Assembly: GCA_964624255.1 (NCBI GenBank)
Contig: CAZUWV010000095.1
Coordinates: 1 to 5,414 of the forward strand
Length of the DNA stretch: 5,414 nucleotides
Direction: 5' to 3'
Source of the DNA: JAUZQZ01 sp964624255
GTDB lineage: Bacteria; Pseudomonadota; Zetaproteobacteria; Mariprofundales; Mariprofundaceae
Shown: positions 1-5,414 of the stretch, in pieces
How the letters are laid out: every line of letters starts with the position of its first letter
Numbering within the stretch: position 1 is the first letter of the stretch
Position numbers and translations under genes: made by a program
Notes under the pieces: model-generated
Seen by the model: the letters and a program-made list of their open reading frames with translations, nothing else
Databases searched by the model: none
Told to the model about the DNA's origin: nothing

Positions 1-114
1 TGTGTCGGGCATCAACAAGGTTGTTCCGTCAACCAGCAAGACTCGAAAACCTTTCGGTAGCGGTATTAGGGTCAGACTCGATAGATTGTTAAAAAAACAA
101 TGGCGCAGTAGAAT
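1..114 (-). pseudogene. IS4-family transposase remnant (partial, runs off left edge)
   Basis: Reading the minus strand from 114 down to 1 gives a 38-codon open stretch bounded by a TAA at 117-115. Its last 17 residues (51 to 1) read GFRVLLVDGTTLLMPDT. This closely resembles the segment around the first catalytic Asp of IS4-family DDE transposases, typically 'LVDGTxxxMPDTPEN'. The reading continues past the left edge, so the rest of the transposase would lie outside the window. The N-terminal hundred or so residues expected before this motif are absent: the frame is stopped at 117 and glgC begins at 179. The residues between 114 and about 76 are not recognisable as transposase and may be non-IS DNA. 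What is seen is the motif and the stop. That this is a decayed or truncated insertion sequence is inference. A chance resemblance is possible because only about 17 residues match. Confidence 0.55.
86..114 (+). promoter_or_regulatory. Putative sigma70 promoter of glgC
   Basis: A -35 box TTGTTA (86-91, four of six consensus bases) is followed after exactly 17 bases by a -10 box TAGAAT (109-114, five of six). Transcription would start near 121 and leave a leader of about 58 bases before the glgC ATG. The -35 box lies inside an AT-rich dyad (ATTGTT at 85-90, AACAAT at 96-101) that could be an operator or chance. This is sequence matching only. Confidence 0.5.
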
Positions 115-178
115 TTATGGATAACGCAGGTTAGCATGTCAGCGCTCATGTCGAATCCCAAGCCAAGAGGGAGCAATC

Positions 179-1444
179 ATGTCGGAAATCACTATGCAGC
201 GCCACATTAGTAAGCTGACCAGCGAAACACTGGCTATTGTACTGGCCGGTGGCAGGGGATCGAGACTAAAGGCACTGACCGACTGGCGCGCCAAACCCGC
301 CGTCCCCTTCGGTGGTAAATTTCGCATCATCGATTTTCCGTTGTCTAACTGCATTAATTCTGGTATTCGGCACATTGCCGTGGCTACCCAGTACAAATCA
401 CATTCCCTGCAACGGCACCTGCAGCGCGGTTGGGGCTTCCTGTCCGGGCAGTTCGGCGAGTTTATCGAGGCTATCCCGGCACAGCAGCGACAGGGAGAAG
501 GCTGGTACGCCGGAACTGCCGATGCGGTTTATCAAAACCTCGACATTATGCGTCATTACGATTCAAAATACGTACTGGTGCTGGCTGGCGACCATATCTA
601 CAAGATGGATTACGGTAAAATGGTCGCGGCACATATGGCGAACGGTGCCGATATTACCGTTGGCTGTATCCCCGTTCCGCTTGAAGAAGCCAGAGCATTT
701 GGTGTCATGGATATCAACGATGAAGGGCGCATTGTCGAGTTTTCCGAAAAACCTGATGCTCCCAAGAGCATGCCCGGCGATACCGGGAAAGCACTGGCTT
801 CCATGGGTATCTATGTTTTTTCAGCCAGCTATTTGCGCGATCACCTGATCCGGGATGCAAAAGATGAAACATCCAGCCATGATTTTGGTAAGGATATTAT
901 CCCTTCCGCTATCGGGAATGCCAATGTGTTCTCATTTCGCTTCATGAATGCGAACACGGGCACGCCCGGCTACTGGCGCGATGTCGGTACCATTGATGCC
1001 TACTGGGAAGCCAATGTGGATCTGGCCAACATCAATCCGGAACTGGATCTGTACGATAAAAACTGGCCTATCTGGACGTATCAGGAACAACTGCCGCCTG
1101 CTAAGTTTGCTTTTGACGACGAGGACCGGCGTGGCATGGCCGTGGATACCATGCTTTCCGGCGGTTGCCTGATTACCGGTTCCGCCGTACGCCACTCCGT
1201 ATTATTCTCCAATGTACGCATCCATTCGTTCTCGGAGGTGGAAGATAGCGTGGTGCTGCCCGATGTGGAAATCCGTCGTGGTTGCCGAATCAAGCGCTGT
1301 GTTATCGACAAGGGGGCGCGTATTCCCGAAAATACCGTTATTGGCGAAAATGCGGTCGAGGATGCCAAACGTTTCTACGTCAGCGAGAATGGCATTGCGC
1401 TGGTCACGCCGGAAATGCTCGGGCAGAAGTTGCACGCGGCTTGA
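179..1444 (+). CDS. glgC: Glucose-1-phosphate adenylyltransferase (ADP-glucose pyrophosphorylase)
   Basis: This cytoplasmic enzyme makes ADP-glucose and pyrophosphate from ATP and glucose-1-phosphate, the committed and usually allosterically controlled step of bacterial glycogen synthesis. The 421 residues compare with about 431 in E. coli. The nucleotidyltransferase domain fills roughly residues 17-290. It shows the nucleotide loop LAGGRGSRL (22-30), RAKPAVPFGGKFRIIDF (37-53), GTADAV (112-117), the catalytic-Asp motif AGDHIY (136-141, D138), FSEKP with the glucose-1-phosphate Lys (K191), SSHDFGKD (232-239) and YWRDVGT (265-271). The C-terminal part (about 325-395) has the hexapeptide-like left-handed beta-helix, ending in VIGENAVEDAKRFY. 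The Lys of RAKP (K39) matches the fructose-1,6-bisphosphate activator site of the E. coli enzyme, so activation by that effector is plausible. The ATG at 179 is preferred over the ATG at 194 because AAGAGGGAG (165-173) lies at proper spacing. A sigma70-like promoter sits at 86-114. The gene is first in a same-strand series with GH57 and malQ. Confidence 0.97.
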   Translation: MSEITMQRHISKLTSETLAIVLAGGRGSRLKALTDWRAKPAVPFGGKFRIIDFPLSNCINSGIRHIAVATQYKSHSLQRHLQRGWGFLSGQFGEFIEAIPAQQRQGEGWYAGTADAVYQNLDIMRHYDSKYVLVLAGDHIYKMDYGKMVAAHMANGADITVGCIPVPLEEARAFGVMDINDEGRIVEFSEKPDAPKSMPGDTGKALASMGIYVFSASYLRDHLIRDAKDETSSHDFGKDIIPSAIGNANVFSFRFMNANTGTPGYWRDVGTIDAYWEANVDLANINPELDLYDKNWPIWTYQEQLPPAKFAFDDEDRRGMAVDTMLSGGCLITGSAVRHSVLFSNVRIHSFSEVEDSVVLPDVEIRRGCRIKRCVIDKGARIPENTVIGENAVEDAKRFYVSENGIALVTPEMLGQKLHAA

Positions 1445-1522
1445 ATATACGCCACCTGGCCTGCATTGTTCATAAATTATGCCGCTAGAGCTGCCCTTTA
1501 CCCACAAATCATGCCACAGAGA

Positions 1523-1600
1523 CCTTGCACACGGATCATACCTGCGTTGCGGCGCTTGCCAATGGAATACACCGCGCCTTGGTCTGACTCTTGTGCAAGG
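1523..1600. repeat. 9-bp inverted repeat with 60-base spacing upstream of GH57
   Basis: CCTTGCACA at 1523-1531 is the exact reverse complement of TGTGCAAGG at 1592-1600. The arms could close a long RNA stem-loop in the GH57 leader or be paired protein-binding half-sites. Pairing does not extend continuously inward or outward, so a chance origin cannot be excluded. Confidence 0.35.
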
Positions 1601-1627
1601 GTTCCCTTCGGACGAGTCATCCGGTCA

Positions 1628-1633
1628 CAGGAA
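1628..1633 (+). promoter_or_regulatory. Ribosome binding site that fixes the GH57 start
   Basis: CAGGAA (core AGGA at 1629-1632) stands six bases before the ATG at 1639. It supports this ATG over the in-frame TTG at 1591, which would add 16 residues of unconserved-looking sequence. Confidence 0.7.
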
Positions 1634-1638
1634 TTAAC

Positions 1639-3339
1639 ATGAAAAAACAAACCGTGCGCAAGCTTTCCGTCGTTTTCTGCTGGCACATGCACCAGCCTTT
1701 CTACCGAGATGCAGAATCGGGCCATTATGCCCTTCCGTGGGTTTACCTGCATGCCATGAAGGATTATACCGATATGGCGGCCATTCTGGAACAGGTGCCT
1801 GGTGCTCGCGCCGTGGTTAATTTTGTACCCTCGCTGACCGTGCAGATCCAGGACTATGCGCGCTGTATCCATGCGTGGCTAAATTGTGATGGCGAACTCC
1901 CTGATCCCCTGCTTTCGGCGTTGGCCCATCAGGGCGGACATATTGGGCAACAGCAACGAGGTTGGTTACTGGATGTCTGTTTCCGGCTGAATCATAAGCG
2001 CAATCTGCATCGCTATCCGGCCTATAGTCGCTTATGGCATTTGGCGGAACAATGCCGGAATCATGAAGAGATGGTTTATCTTGGCGATAATTATTTTACC
2101 GACCTGGTAACCTGGTACCATCTGGCATGGCTGGGAGAAACCGTGCGTGACACGCATTTCGTAGCCCGTCGCCTGATCGAGAAGGGAAGTAACTTCAGCT
2201 ATCAGGATCGTCGCGACCTTATCACCCTGATCGCCGGCCTGCTAACCGATATTCCGTCGCTTTACCGCAAATTGGCCGAAGAGGGCAAGATTGAGATTTC
2301 GACCACACCTTATGCGCACCCAATTATTCCGCTTCAGATTGATTTCCAGACCGCGTTGGAGACAGTACCAGATGCCAAGATTCCCGAGAAGCCGTATCCG
2401 GGTGGGGCCGAGCGGGCTCAGGATCACATCGACCGGGGCAAACGTCTGCATGCCGAAACGTTTGGCCATCCGGCAAGAGGGTGCTGGCCTGCCGAGGGGG
2501 CTGTATCCCAGAAGACCGTGGAAATGCTGGGCCGGTCCGGGTTTGACTGGTGCGCTACCGGCGAAGGTGTATTGCACCATTCCCTTGGCTACAACCTGCG
2601 CGAGCATCAGGACGGCAAGGGGCTCTATCATCCATGGCGCGTTGGCCATCATGGGAGCATCGCCTGCTTTTTCCGTGATGACCACCTGTCCGACCTGATT
2701 GGCTTTGAATATCAAAGTTGGGATACTGCTGACGCCGTAGCCAATTTCGTGAATGAACTGGCCGGTATCAAGCACCGAACGCAAGGTGAAGCGGCACCTG
2801 TTGTATCCATTATCATGGATGGTGAGAATGCATGGGAACACTTTTATAAAAATGGGCTGCCTTTTCTGACAGCCTTATATCAAGCTATTTCGGAACATGA
2901 CGGGCTTGAATTAACTACATTTTCAGATTACCTGACGCAGCATTCCCAGCAGGAAAAACTGGAGATTATAACCGCCGGTTCCTGGGTGTACGGTAATCTG
3001 TCCACATGGATTGGCGATGCAGCCAAAACGCACGGCTGGGAATTACTGATTGAGGCTAAGCAGACCTTTGATGAAGTTCAGTCTGCAAGCACATTGACAC
3101 CCGAACAGCTAGCCGCCGCCGAAGAGCAACTGCGTATTTGCGAGGGGTCGGACTGGTGTTGGTGGTTCGGCGATTACAATCCGGGGGCTACCGTGCGTGA
3201 TTTTGACCACCTTTACCGCAGACATTTGAGTAAATTATATCAATTACTTGGAAAAACTGCGCCTGCGAGTCTGGAGGCTCCGGTTTCCGAGGGGGGTGGT
3301 GAAGCTGAGGGCGGCGGCACCATGCGCCGTGGAAACTAA
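1639..3339 (+). CDS. Glycoside hydrolase family 57 alpha-amylase/amylopullulanase-like protein
   Basis: This is a 566-residue protein of the COG1449-type GH57 group, which acts on alpha-1,4 (and sometimes alpha-1,6) glucans by a retaining mechanism. All the hallmark regions are seen in order: WHMHQPFY (15-22); HAMKDYTDMAAIL (38-50), a segment usual in this group; GKIEISTTPYAHPI (216-229); GCWPAEGAVS (281-290) with the probable nucleophile E286; FRDDHLSDLIGF (345-356); and MDGENAWEHF (393-402) with D394 as the probable acid/base. The spacing of E286 to D394 is like that of characterised amylopullulanases. The C-terminal part has GSWVYGNLSTWIG (447-459) and EGSDWCWWFGD (502-512), typical of the group, then a loose tail rich in Gly and Glu (about 545-566). 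There is no signal peptide or membrane segment, so it is probably cytoplasmic and works on glycogen or maltodextrins. It has the HQP signature, unlike the GH57 branching enzymes, so amylase/pullulanase-like activity is the better inference. Its exact specificity cannot be read from sequence. It lies between glgC and malQ. Confidence 0.93.
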   Translation: MKKQTVRKLSVVFCWHMHQPFYRDAESGHYALPWVYLHAMKDYTDMAAILEQVPGARAVVNFVPSLTVQIQDYARCIHAWLNCDGELPDPLLSALAHQGGHIGQQQRGWLLDVCFRLNHKRNLHRYPAYSRLWHLAEQCRNHEEMVYLGDNYFTDLVTWYHLAWLGETVRDTHFVARRLIEKGSNFSYQDRRDLITLIAGLLTDIPSLYRKLAEEGKIEISTTPYAHPIIPLQIDFQTALETVPDAKIPEKPYPGGAERAQDHIDRGKRLHAETFGHPARGCWPAEGAVSQKTVEMLGRSGFDWCATGEGVLHHSLGYNLREHQDGKGLYHPWRVGHHGSIACFFRDDHLSDLIGFEYQSWDTADAVANFVNELAGIKHRTQGEAAPVVSIIMDGENAWEHFYKNGLPFLTALYQAISEHDGLELTTFSDYLTQHSQQEKLEIITAGSWVYGNLSTWIGDAAKTHGWELLIEAKQTFDEVQSASTLTPEQLAAAEEQLRICEGSDWCWWFGDYNPGATVRDFDHLYRRHLSKLYQLLGKTAPASLEAPVSEGGGEAEGGGTMRRGN

Positions 3340-3340
3340 T

Positions 3341-3364
3341 CCGCATGATTTATGAATGATGCGG
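3341..3364 (+). repeat. Hairpin in the GH57-malQ spacer, directly after the GH57 stop
   Basis: CCGCAT (3341-3346) pairs with ATGCGG (3359-3364). Inside it, after a G-G mismatch, ATT (3348-3350) pairs with AAT (3355-3357) around a four-base loop. The hairpin begins one base after the TAA of the GH57 gene. No T-run follows, so it is not a classical intrinsic terminator. An mRNA 3'-end stabiliser, partial attenuator or protein site is possible. Confidence 0.55.
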
Positions 3365-3374
3365 GTCGGATGCA

Positions 3375-3394
3375 AAAGAAAGGCATTGTTCTTT
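3375..3394 (+). repeat. Second short hairpin upstream of malQ
   Basis: AAAGAA (3375-3380) is the exact reverse complement of TTCTTT (3389-3394), with an eight-base loop. It is AU-rich and weak, but it follows closely on the hairpin at 3341-3364 in the same 83-base spacer. Confidence 0.3.
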
Positions 3395-3422
3395 GGTCGC
3401 GATGGCGTGCGGCTAATCTGAA

Positions 3423-4910
3423 ATGACATCGTGGATTGATCGGCGACGCGCCGGTGTACTGTTGCATATTGCTTCGTTACCGGGGCCTCAGCCTTGCGGG
3501 GTGCTGGGCGAGGAGGCCCGAAACTTCGTCGATGTATTATGTGAAGGCGGCTTCTCGGTCTGGCAGTTTTTGCCGCTGGGACCTACGCATGGATGTGGTT
3601 CCCCCTATGAATCGCTCTCTTCGTTTGCCGGTAATCCGAATTTTATTGATTTACGTGAATGCGTATCCCGCGAATGGATTGACGCATCCGATCTGCATGC
3701 CACACGCAGTGCCTCTGGTGCCGCCGCAATTCGAATCAGGGCAGCCAGAAGCTTTTGGAGTGAAACAGGAAGAAATGCTGATCTGGCTGCATCGGTTCAA
3801 TCTTTTCAGGCGGAGAATATAGCATGGCTTGATGATTTCTCTCTGTTTATGGCACTGAAGAGAACTTACCATGGACAGGCATGGTGGCAATGGCCGGAAC
3901 CCCTCCGTCAGCATGAGCCCGAAGCATTGACGAACGCCAGGCACCTTTATGCGGGGACTATCCGCCAAATCATATTTGAACAATACCTGTTTGCCCTGCA
4001 ATGGGATGCGCTCAAGAAATATGCTGAAATACGCGGCGTGATGCTGTTCGGAGATCTACCTATTTACGCGGCACACGACTCTGCTGATGTGTGGGCCAAC
4101 CAGCGAATGTTTACCCTCAACGAGGATGGGCTGTGCTCCGAAGTGGCCGGCGTGCCACCGGATTATTTTTCCCGGACCGGTCAGCGATGGGGTAATCCCC
4201 TGTACCGCTGGCAAGAACTGGAAACAGAGCGTTTCGCCTGGTGGGTGAAGCGAATCCGGGTGCAACTGACACGCATGCATCTCTTGCGCATTGACCATTT
4301 TCGCGGATTAGAAGCCTATTGGGCCATTCCGGGCGAGAGCAGGGATGGGACGGTCGGCGAATGGCGTAAAGCTCCCGGCGCGGCCTTGCTGGAAACTGTC
4401 CATGCTGAATTGGGGGATTTACCGCTGGTAGCCGAGGATTTGGGTCTTATTACGCCGGAAGTGACGATGTTACTGCAACAGTTTGACCTGCCCGGCATGA
4501 AGGTGTTGCAGTTCGCTTTCGACGGCATGCCGGACAATCCTTACCTGCCCGAAAATTTCGGCCCGGATAGCGTCATTTATACTGGTACGCATGATAACGA
4601 TACAACATTGGGTTGGTTCAGAGGTATTTCCCCGGAAGAAAAAGGGCGCCTTGCTGCCCGTGTCGATTTATCCGCTGGTACCATGCCATGGCCGCTCATC
4701 CAGATGGCTATTGAATCCCGGGCGCGCCTGGCCATCGCCCCCATACAGGACTTGCTATCATTAGGCAGCGAGGCGCGTTTCAACACGCCGGGAACCATGG
4801 AAGGAAACTGGAAATGGCGCATGGAAACCGGGGATATAACGGCACCAATATGGGCACGCGCACGCGCACTGAATGAGCGTAGCGGGCGGACCCGGCCGCA
4901 TGATTCGTGA
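3423..4910 (+). CDS. malQ: 4-alpha-glucanotransferase (amylomaltase, GH77)
   Basis: This cytoplasmic enzyme transfers alpha-1,4-glucan segments between maltooligosaccharides (disproportionation), releasing glucose and making longer chains for phosphorylase or glycogen metabolism. At 495 residues it is the short Thermus-type GH77, without the N-terminal extension of the roughly 690-residue E. coli MalQ. Family motifs are intact: RRAGVLLHIASLPGP (8-22), GSPYESLSSFAGNP (59-72), FGDLPIYAAHDSADVW (209-224), VAGVPPDYFSRTGQRWGNPLY (241-261), LRIDHFRG (288-295, nucleophile D291), PLVAEDLG (334-341, acid/base E338), YTGTHDNDTT (386-395, transition-state Asp D391) and NTPGTMEGNW (454-463). An in-frame TAA at 3414-3416 forces the start to be at or after 3417, so ATG 3423 is the first possible one. 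No good Shine-Dalgarno sequence precedes it, so translation may depend on coupling or on a leader structure. It lies 83 bases after GH57 and is probably co-transcribed. Confidence 0.97.
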   Translation: MTSWIDRRRAGVLLHIASLPGPQPCGVLGEEARNFVDVLCEGGFSVWQFLPLGPTHGCGSPYESLSSFAGNPNFIDLRECVSREWIDASDLHATRSASGAAAIRIRAARSFWSETGRNADLAASVQSFQAENIAWLDDFSLFMALKRTYHGQAWWQWPEPLRQHEPEALTNARHLYAGTIRQIIFEQYLFALQWDALKKYAEIRGVMLFGDLPIYAAHDSADVWANQRMFTLNEDGLCSEVAGVPPDYFSRTGQRWGNPLYRWQELETERFAWWVKRIRVQLTRMHLLRIDHFRGLEAYWAIPGESRDGTVGEWRKAPGAALLETVHAELGDLPLVAEDLGLITPEVTMLLQQFDLPGMKVLQFAFDGMPDNPYLPENFGPDSVIYTGTHDNDTTLGWFRGISPEEKGRLAARVDLSAGTMPWPLIQMAIESRARLAIAPIQDLLSLGSEARFNTPGTMEGNWKWRMETGDITAPIWARARALNERSGRTRPHDS

Positions 4911-4974
4911 ATTTTACCGTGATGATCGACTCGGACTCTCAGATCTCACCCTTCGGGTACGCTTATATTCGCCC

Positions 4975-4993
4975 AAATGGCCTCTGGCCTTTT
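4975..4993. terminator. Possible bidirectional intrinsic terminator between malQ and the secreted-protein gene
   Basis: GGCC (4979-4982) and GGCC (4986-4989) close a three-base loop. AAA (4975-4977, with one bulged T) lies before the stem and TTTT (4990-4993) after it, so a short hairpin with a U-tract can form in either direction. The GC stem is only four pairs, so it would be weak. Its position in the convergent gap of 145 bases suits a shared terminator. Confidence 0.4.
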
Positions 4994-5055
4994 ATGGGGA
5001 GCGGCAAGAGCGCGGCAGCATGTATGAACCATGCAGGTGAGGAACATGCCAGACA

Positions 5056-5316
5056 TTACTGAATGGGCGTAATCACCATCTTGCCATCATGACTCACATG
5101 AATTCGGTAGCGCTGACCATTTGGGCAGGTTGCCGTAATCGTCCTGTTGCCTGCACTATCGTGGGTTTCCTTGATATTGGAGACCGTCATGCCACCGCAA
5201 GGATGACCACGCAGTACAATCGCCGTGGCAATGTCCCTGGCATTATGCACGGCAAACGCTGGCGATGGCAGCATCAACCCAAAGGTTACGACTGCGGCAA
5301 GCATCAGTATTTTCAT
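5056..5316 (-). CDS. Small exported protein of unknown function with two cysteines
   Basis: The protein is 86 residues. It begins MKILMLAAVVTFGLMLPSPAFA, a clear Sec signal peptide (basic residue, hydrophobic core about 3-16, cleavage probably after AFA at 22). That leaves a mature periplasmic or secreted domain of about 64 residues. This domain has exactly two Cys (C40 in RGHPCGG and C64 in TATCPNGQRY), a likely disulfide pair. It ends in alternating polar and hydrophobic residues (YRIHVSHDGKMVITPI) that look like beta strands. I do not recognise a named family. The pattern 'C..V...G...VTC.NG..Y.I' recalls small hypothetical exported proteins of proteobacteria. An in-frame start exists further upstream at 5382, but the ATG at 5316 is chosen because a perfect ribosome site precedes it and the signal peptide then starts properly. 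It is transcribed toward malQ and has no evident link to glycogen metabolism. Confidence 0.8.
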   Translation of the reverse strand: MKILMLAAVVTFGLMLPSPAFAVHNARDIATAIVLRGHPCGGMTVSNIKETHDSAGNRTITATCPNGQRYRIHVSHDGKMVITPIQ

Positions 5317-5320
5317 CCCT

Positions 5321-5329
5321 TCACCTCCT
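5321..5329 (-). promoter_or_regulatory. Perfect Shine-Dalgarno sequence of the small exported protein
   Basis: Read on the minus strand, AGGAGGTGA is fully complementary to the 3' end of 16S rRNA. It stands four bases (seven from the GGAGG core) before the ATG at 5316. It fixes the start and suggests strong translation, in contrast to malQ. Confidence 0.75.
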
Positions 5330-5352
5330 GTATTAACCCGGCTCCTGAATGA

Positions 5353-5414
5353 GAAGCCGTGTGAGCCTCTTGCAAAACTCATGAGCGGCGATCGGCTTCC
5401 CCACTTCGGCTCAT
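5353..5414. repeat. Overlapping inverted repeats upstream of the secreted-protein gene
   Basis: GAAGCCG (5353-5359) is the reverse complement of CGGCTTC (5393-5399). ATGAGC (5381-5386) is the reverse complement of GCTCAT (5409-5414). The two dyads interlock, so they could form alternative structures. The second one ends at the window edge, so its full extent is unknown. No convincing promoter for the minus-strand gene was found between 5317 and 5414. Confidence 0.35.
5363..5380 (+). mobile_element. Possible IS5-family-like terminus at the right edge
   Basis: GAGCCTCTTGCAAAACTC resembles, from memory, the terminal inverted repeats of some IS5-family elements (GAGnCnnTTGCAAA type). If so, the element would extend to the right beyond the window. 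No transposase coding is seen in the remaining 34 bases, and no second terminus or target duplication can be checked here. Confidence 0.2.

Larger units (their letters stand above)
1445..1638. other. Intergenic region glgC to GH57
   Basis: These 194 bases contain no credible gene. They hold an 11-base interrupted palindrome CATAAATTATG (1471-1481, two 5-base arms around one A) shortly after glgC. They also hold a 9-base inverted repeat, CCTTGCACA (1523-1531) and TGTGCAAGG (1592-1600), separated by 60 bases. I found no terminator with a T-run after glgC and no convincing -35/-10 pair for GH57. Read-through from glgC or a regulated promoter are both possible. The length is more than expected for a simple operon junction. 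Confidence 0.6.

Noticed and set aside
14..34. Small dyads AACAAGGTTGTT and GGTTG..CAACC as possible operators
   Set aside because: They fall inside the transposase-like coding remnant (VDGTT codons) and are short enough to be chance.
1591..1638. In-frame TTG extension of the GH57 gene by 16 residues
   Set aside because: The ATG at 1639 has AGGA at proper spacing and the HQP motif then lies close to the N-terminus, as is usual in this family. The extension has no recognisable features.
2242..2841. Open 199-codon frame on the minus strand inside the GH57 gene
   Set aside because: It is antisense to conserved GH57 catalytic motifs, has no family resemblance and is explained as a shadow of the real gene.
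4948..4958. ACCC-TTC-GGGT hairpin as a malQ terminator
   Set aside because: The stem is only four pairs and no T-run follows; the hairpin at 4975-4993 is the better candidate.
5089..5352. Open 87-codon frame on the plus strand opposite the exported protein
   Set aside because: The minus-strand frame has a signal peptide and a perfect ribosome site; this plus-strand frame has neither.
5317..5382. N-terminal extension of the exported protein to an ATG at 5382
   Set aside because: It would place 22 residues ahead of a normal signal peptide and ignore the perfect ribosome site just before 5316.
1..5414. CRISPR arrays, tRNA or rRNA genes, riboswitches
   Set aside because: No regularly spaced direct repeats, cloverleaf arms or recognised riboswitch cores were seen on either strand.

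Overview
The window (roughly 54% GC by eye) carries a short glycogen / alpha-glucan gene cluster on the + strand: glgC (ADP-glucose pyrophosphorylase, 179-1444), a glycoside hydrolase family 57 enzyme (1639-3339) and malQ (GH77 4-alpha-glucanotransferase, 3423-4910). A small secreted protein of unknown function lies convergent to them on the - strand (5056-5316). The GlgC is the enterobacterial/proteobacterial allosteric type and MalQ is the short Thermus-like form of about 500 residues. With the gene spacing and codon use this suggests a Gram-negative proteobacterium. A betaproteobacterium of the Nitrosomonadaceae sort is my guess, but the sequence alone does not prove it.

Layout. 1-114 (- strand): an open stretch whose distal part reads as the first catalytic-Asp segment of an IS4-family transposase. 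It runs off the left edge and is cut by a stop upstream, so it looks like an IS remnant. 86-114: a good sigma70-type promoter for glgC, with an AT-rich dyad over the -35 box. 179-1444: glgC with a clear ribosome binding site. 1445-1638: 194 bases with no gene, holding a small palindrome and a 9-bp inverted repeat. 1639-3339: GH57. 3340-3422: an 83-base spacer with two hairpins in tandem and no obvious ribosome site. 3423-4910: malQ. 4911-5055: convergent gap with a short bidirectional hairpin flanked by A/T tracts. 5056-5316: the secreted protein. 5317-5414: its upstream region, with overlapping inverted repeats and a sequence resembling an IS5-family terminus.

How the genes work together. 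GlgC makes ADP-glucose from glucose-1-phosphate and ATP, the committed step of bacterial glycogen synthesis. The GH57 enzyme (amylase/amylopullulanase-like, cytoplasmic) would cleave or trim alpha-glucan chains. MalQ would re-ligate and disproportionate the resulting maltooligosaccharides. glgA, glgB, glgP and glgX are not in the window and must lie elsewhere if the pathway is complete. No CRISPR array, tRNA, rRNA or strikingly new system was seen. The less ordinary items are the mobile-element traces at both edges, the structured spacer before malQ and the small secreted protein.
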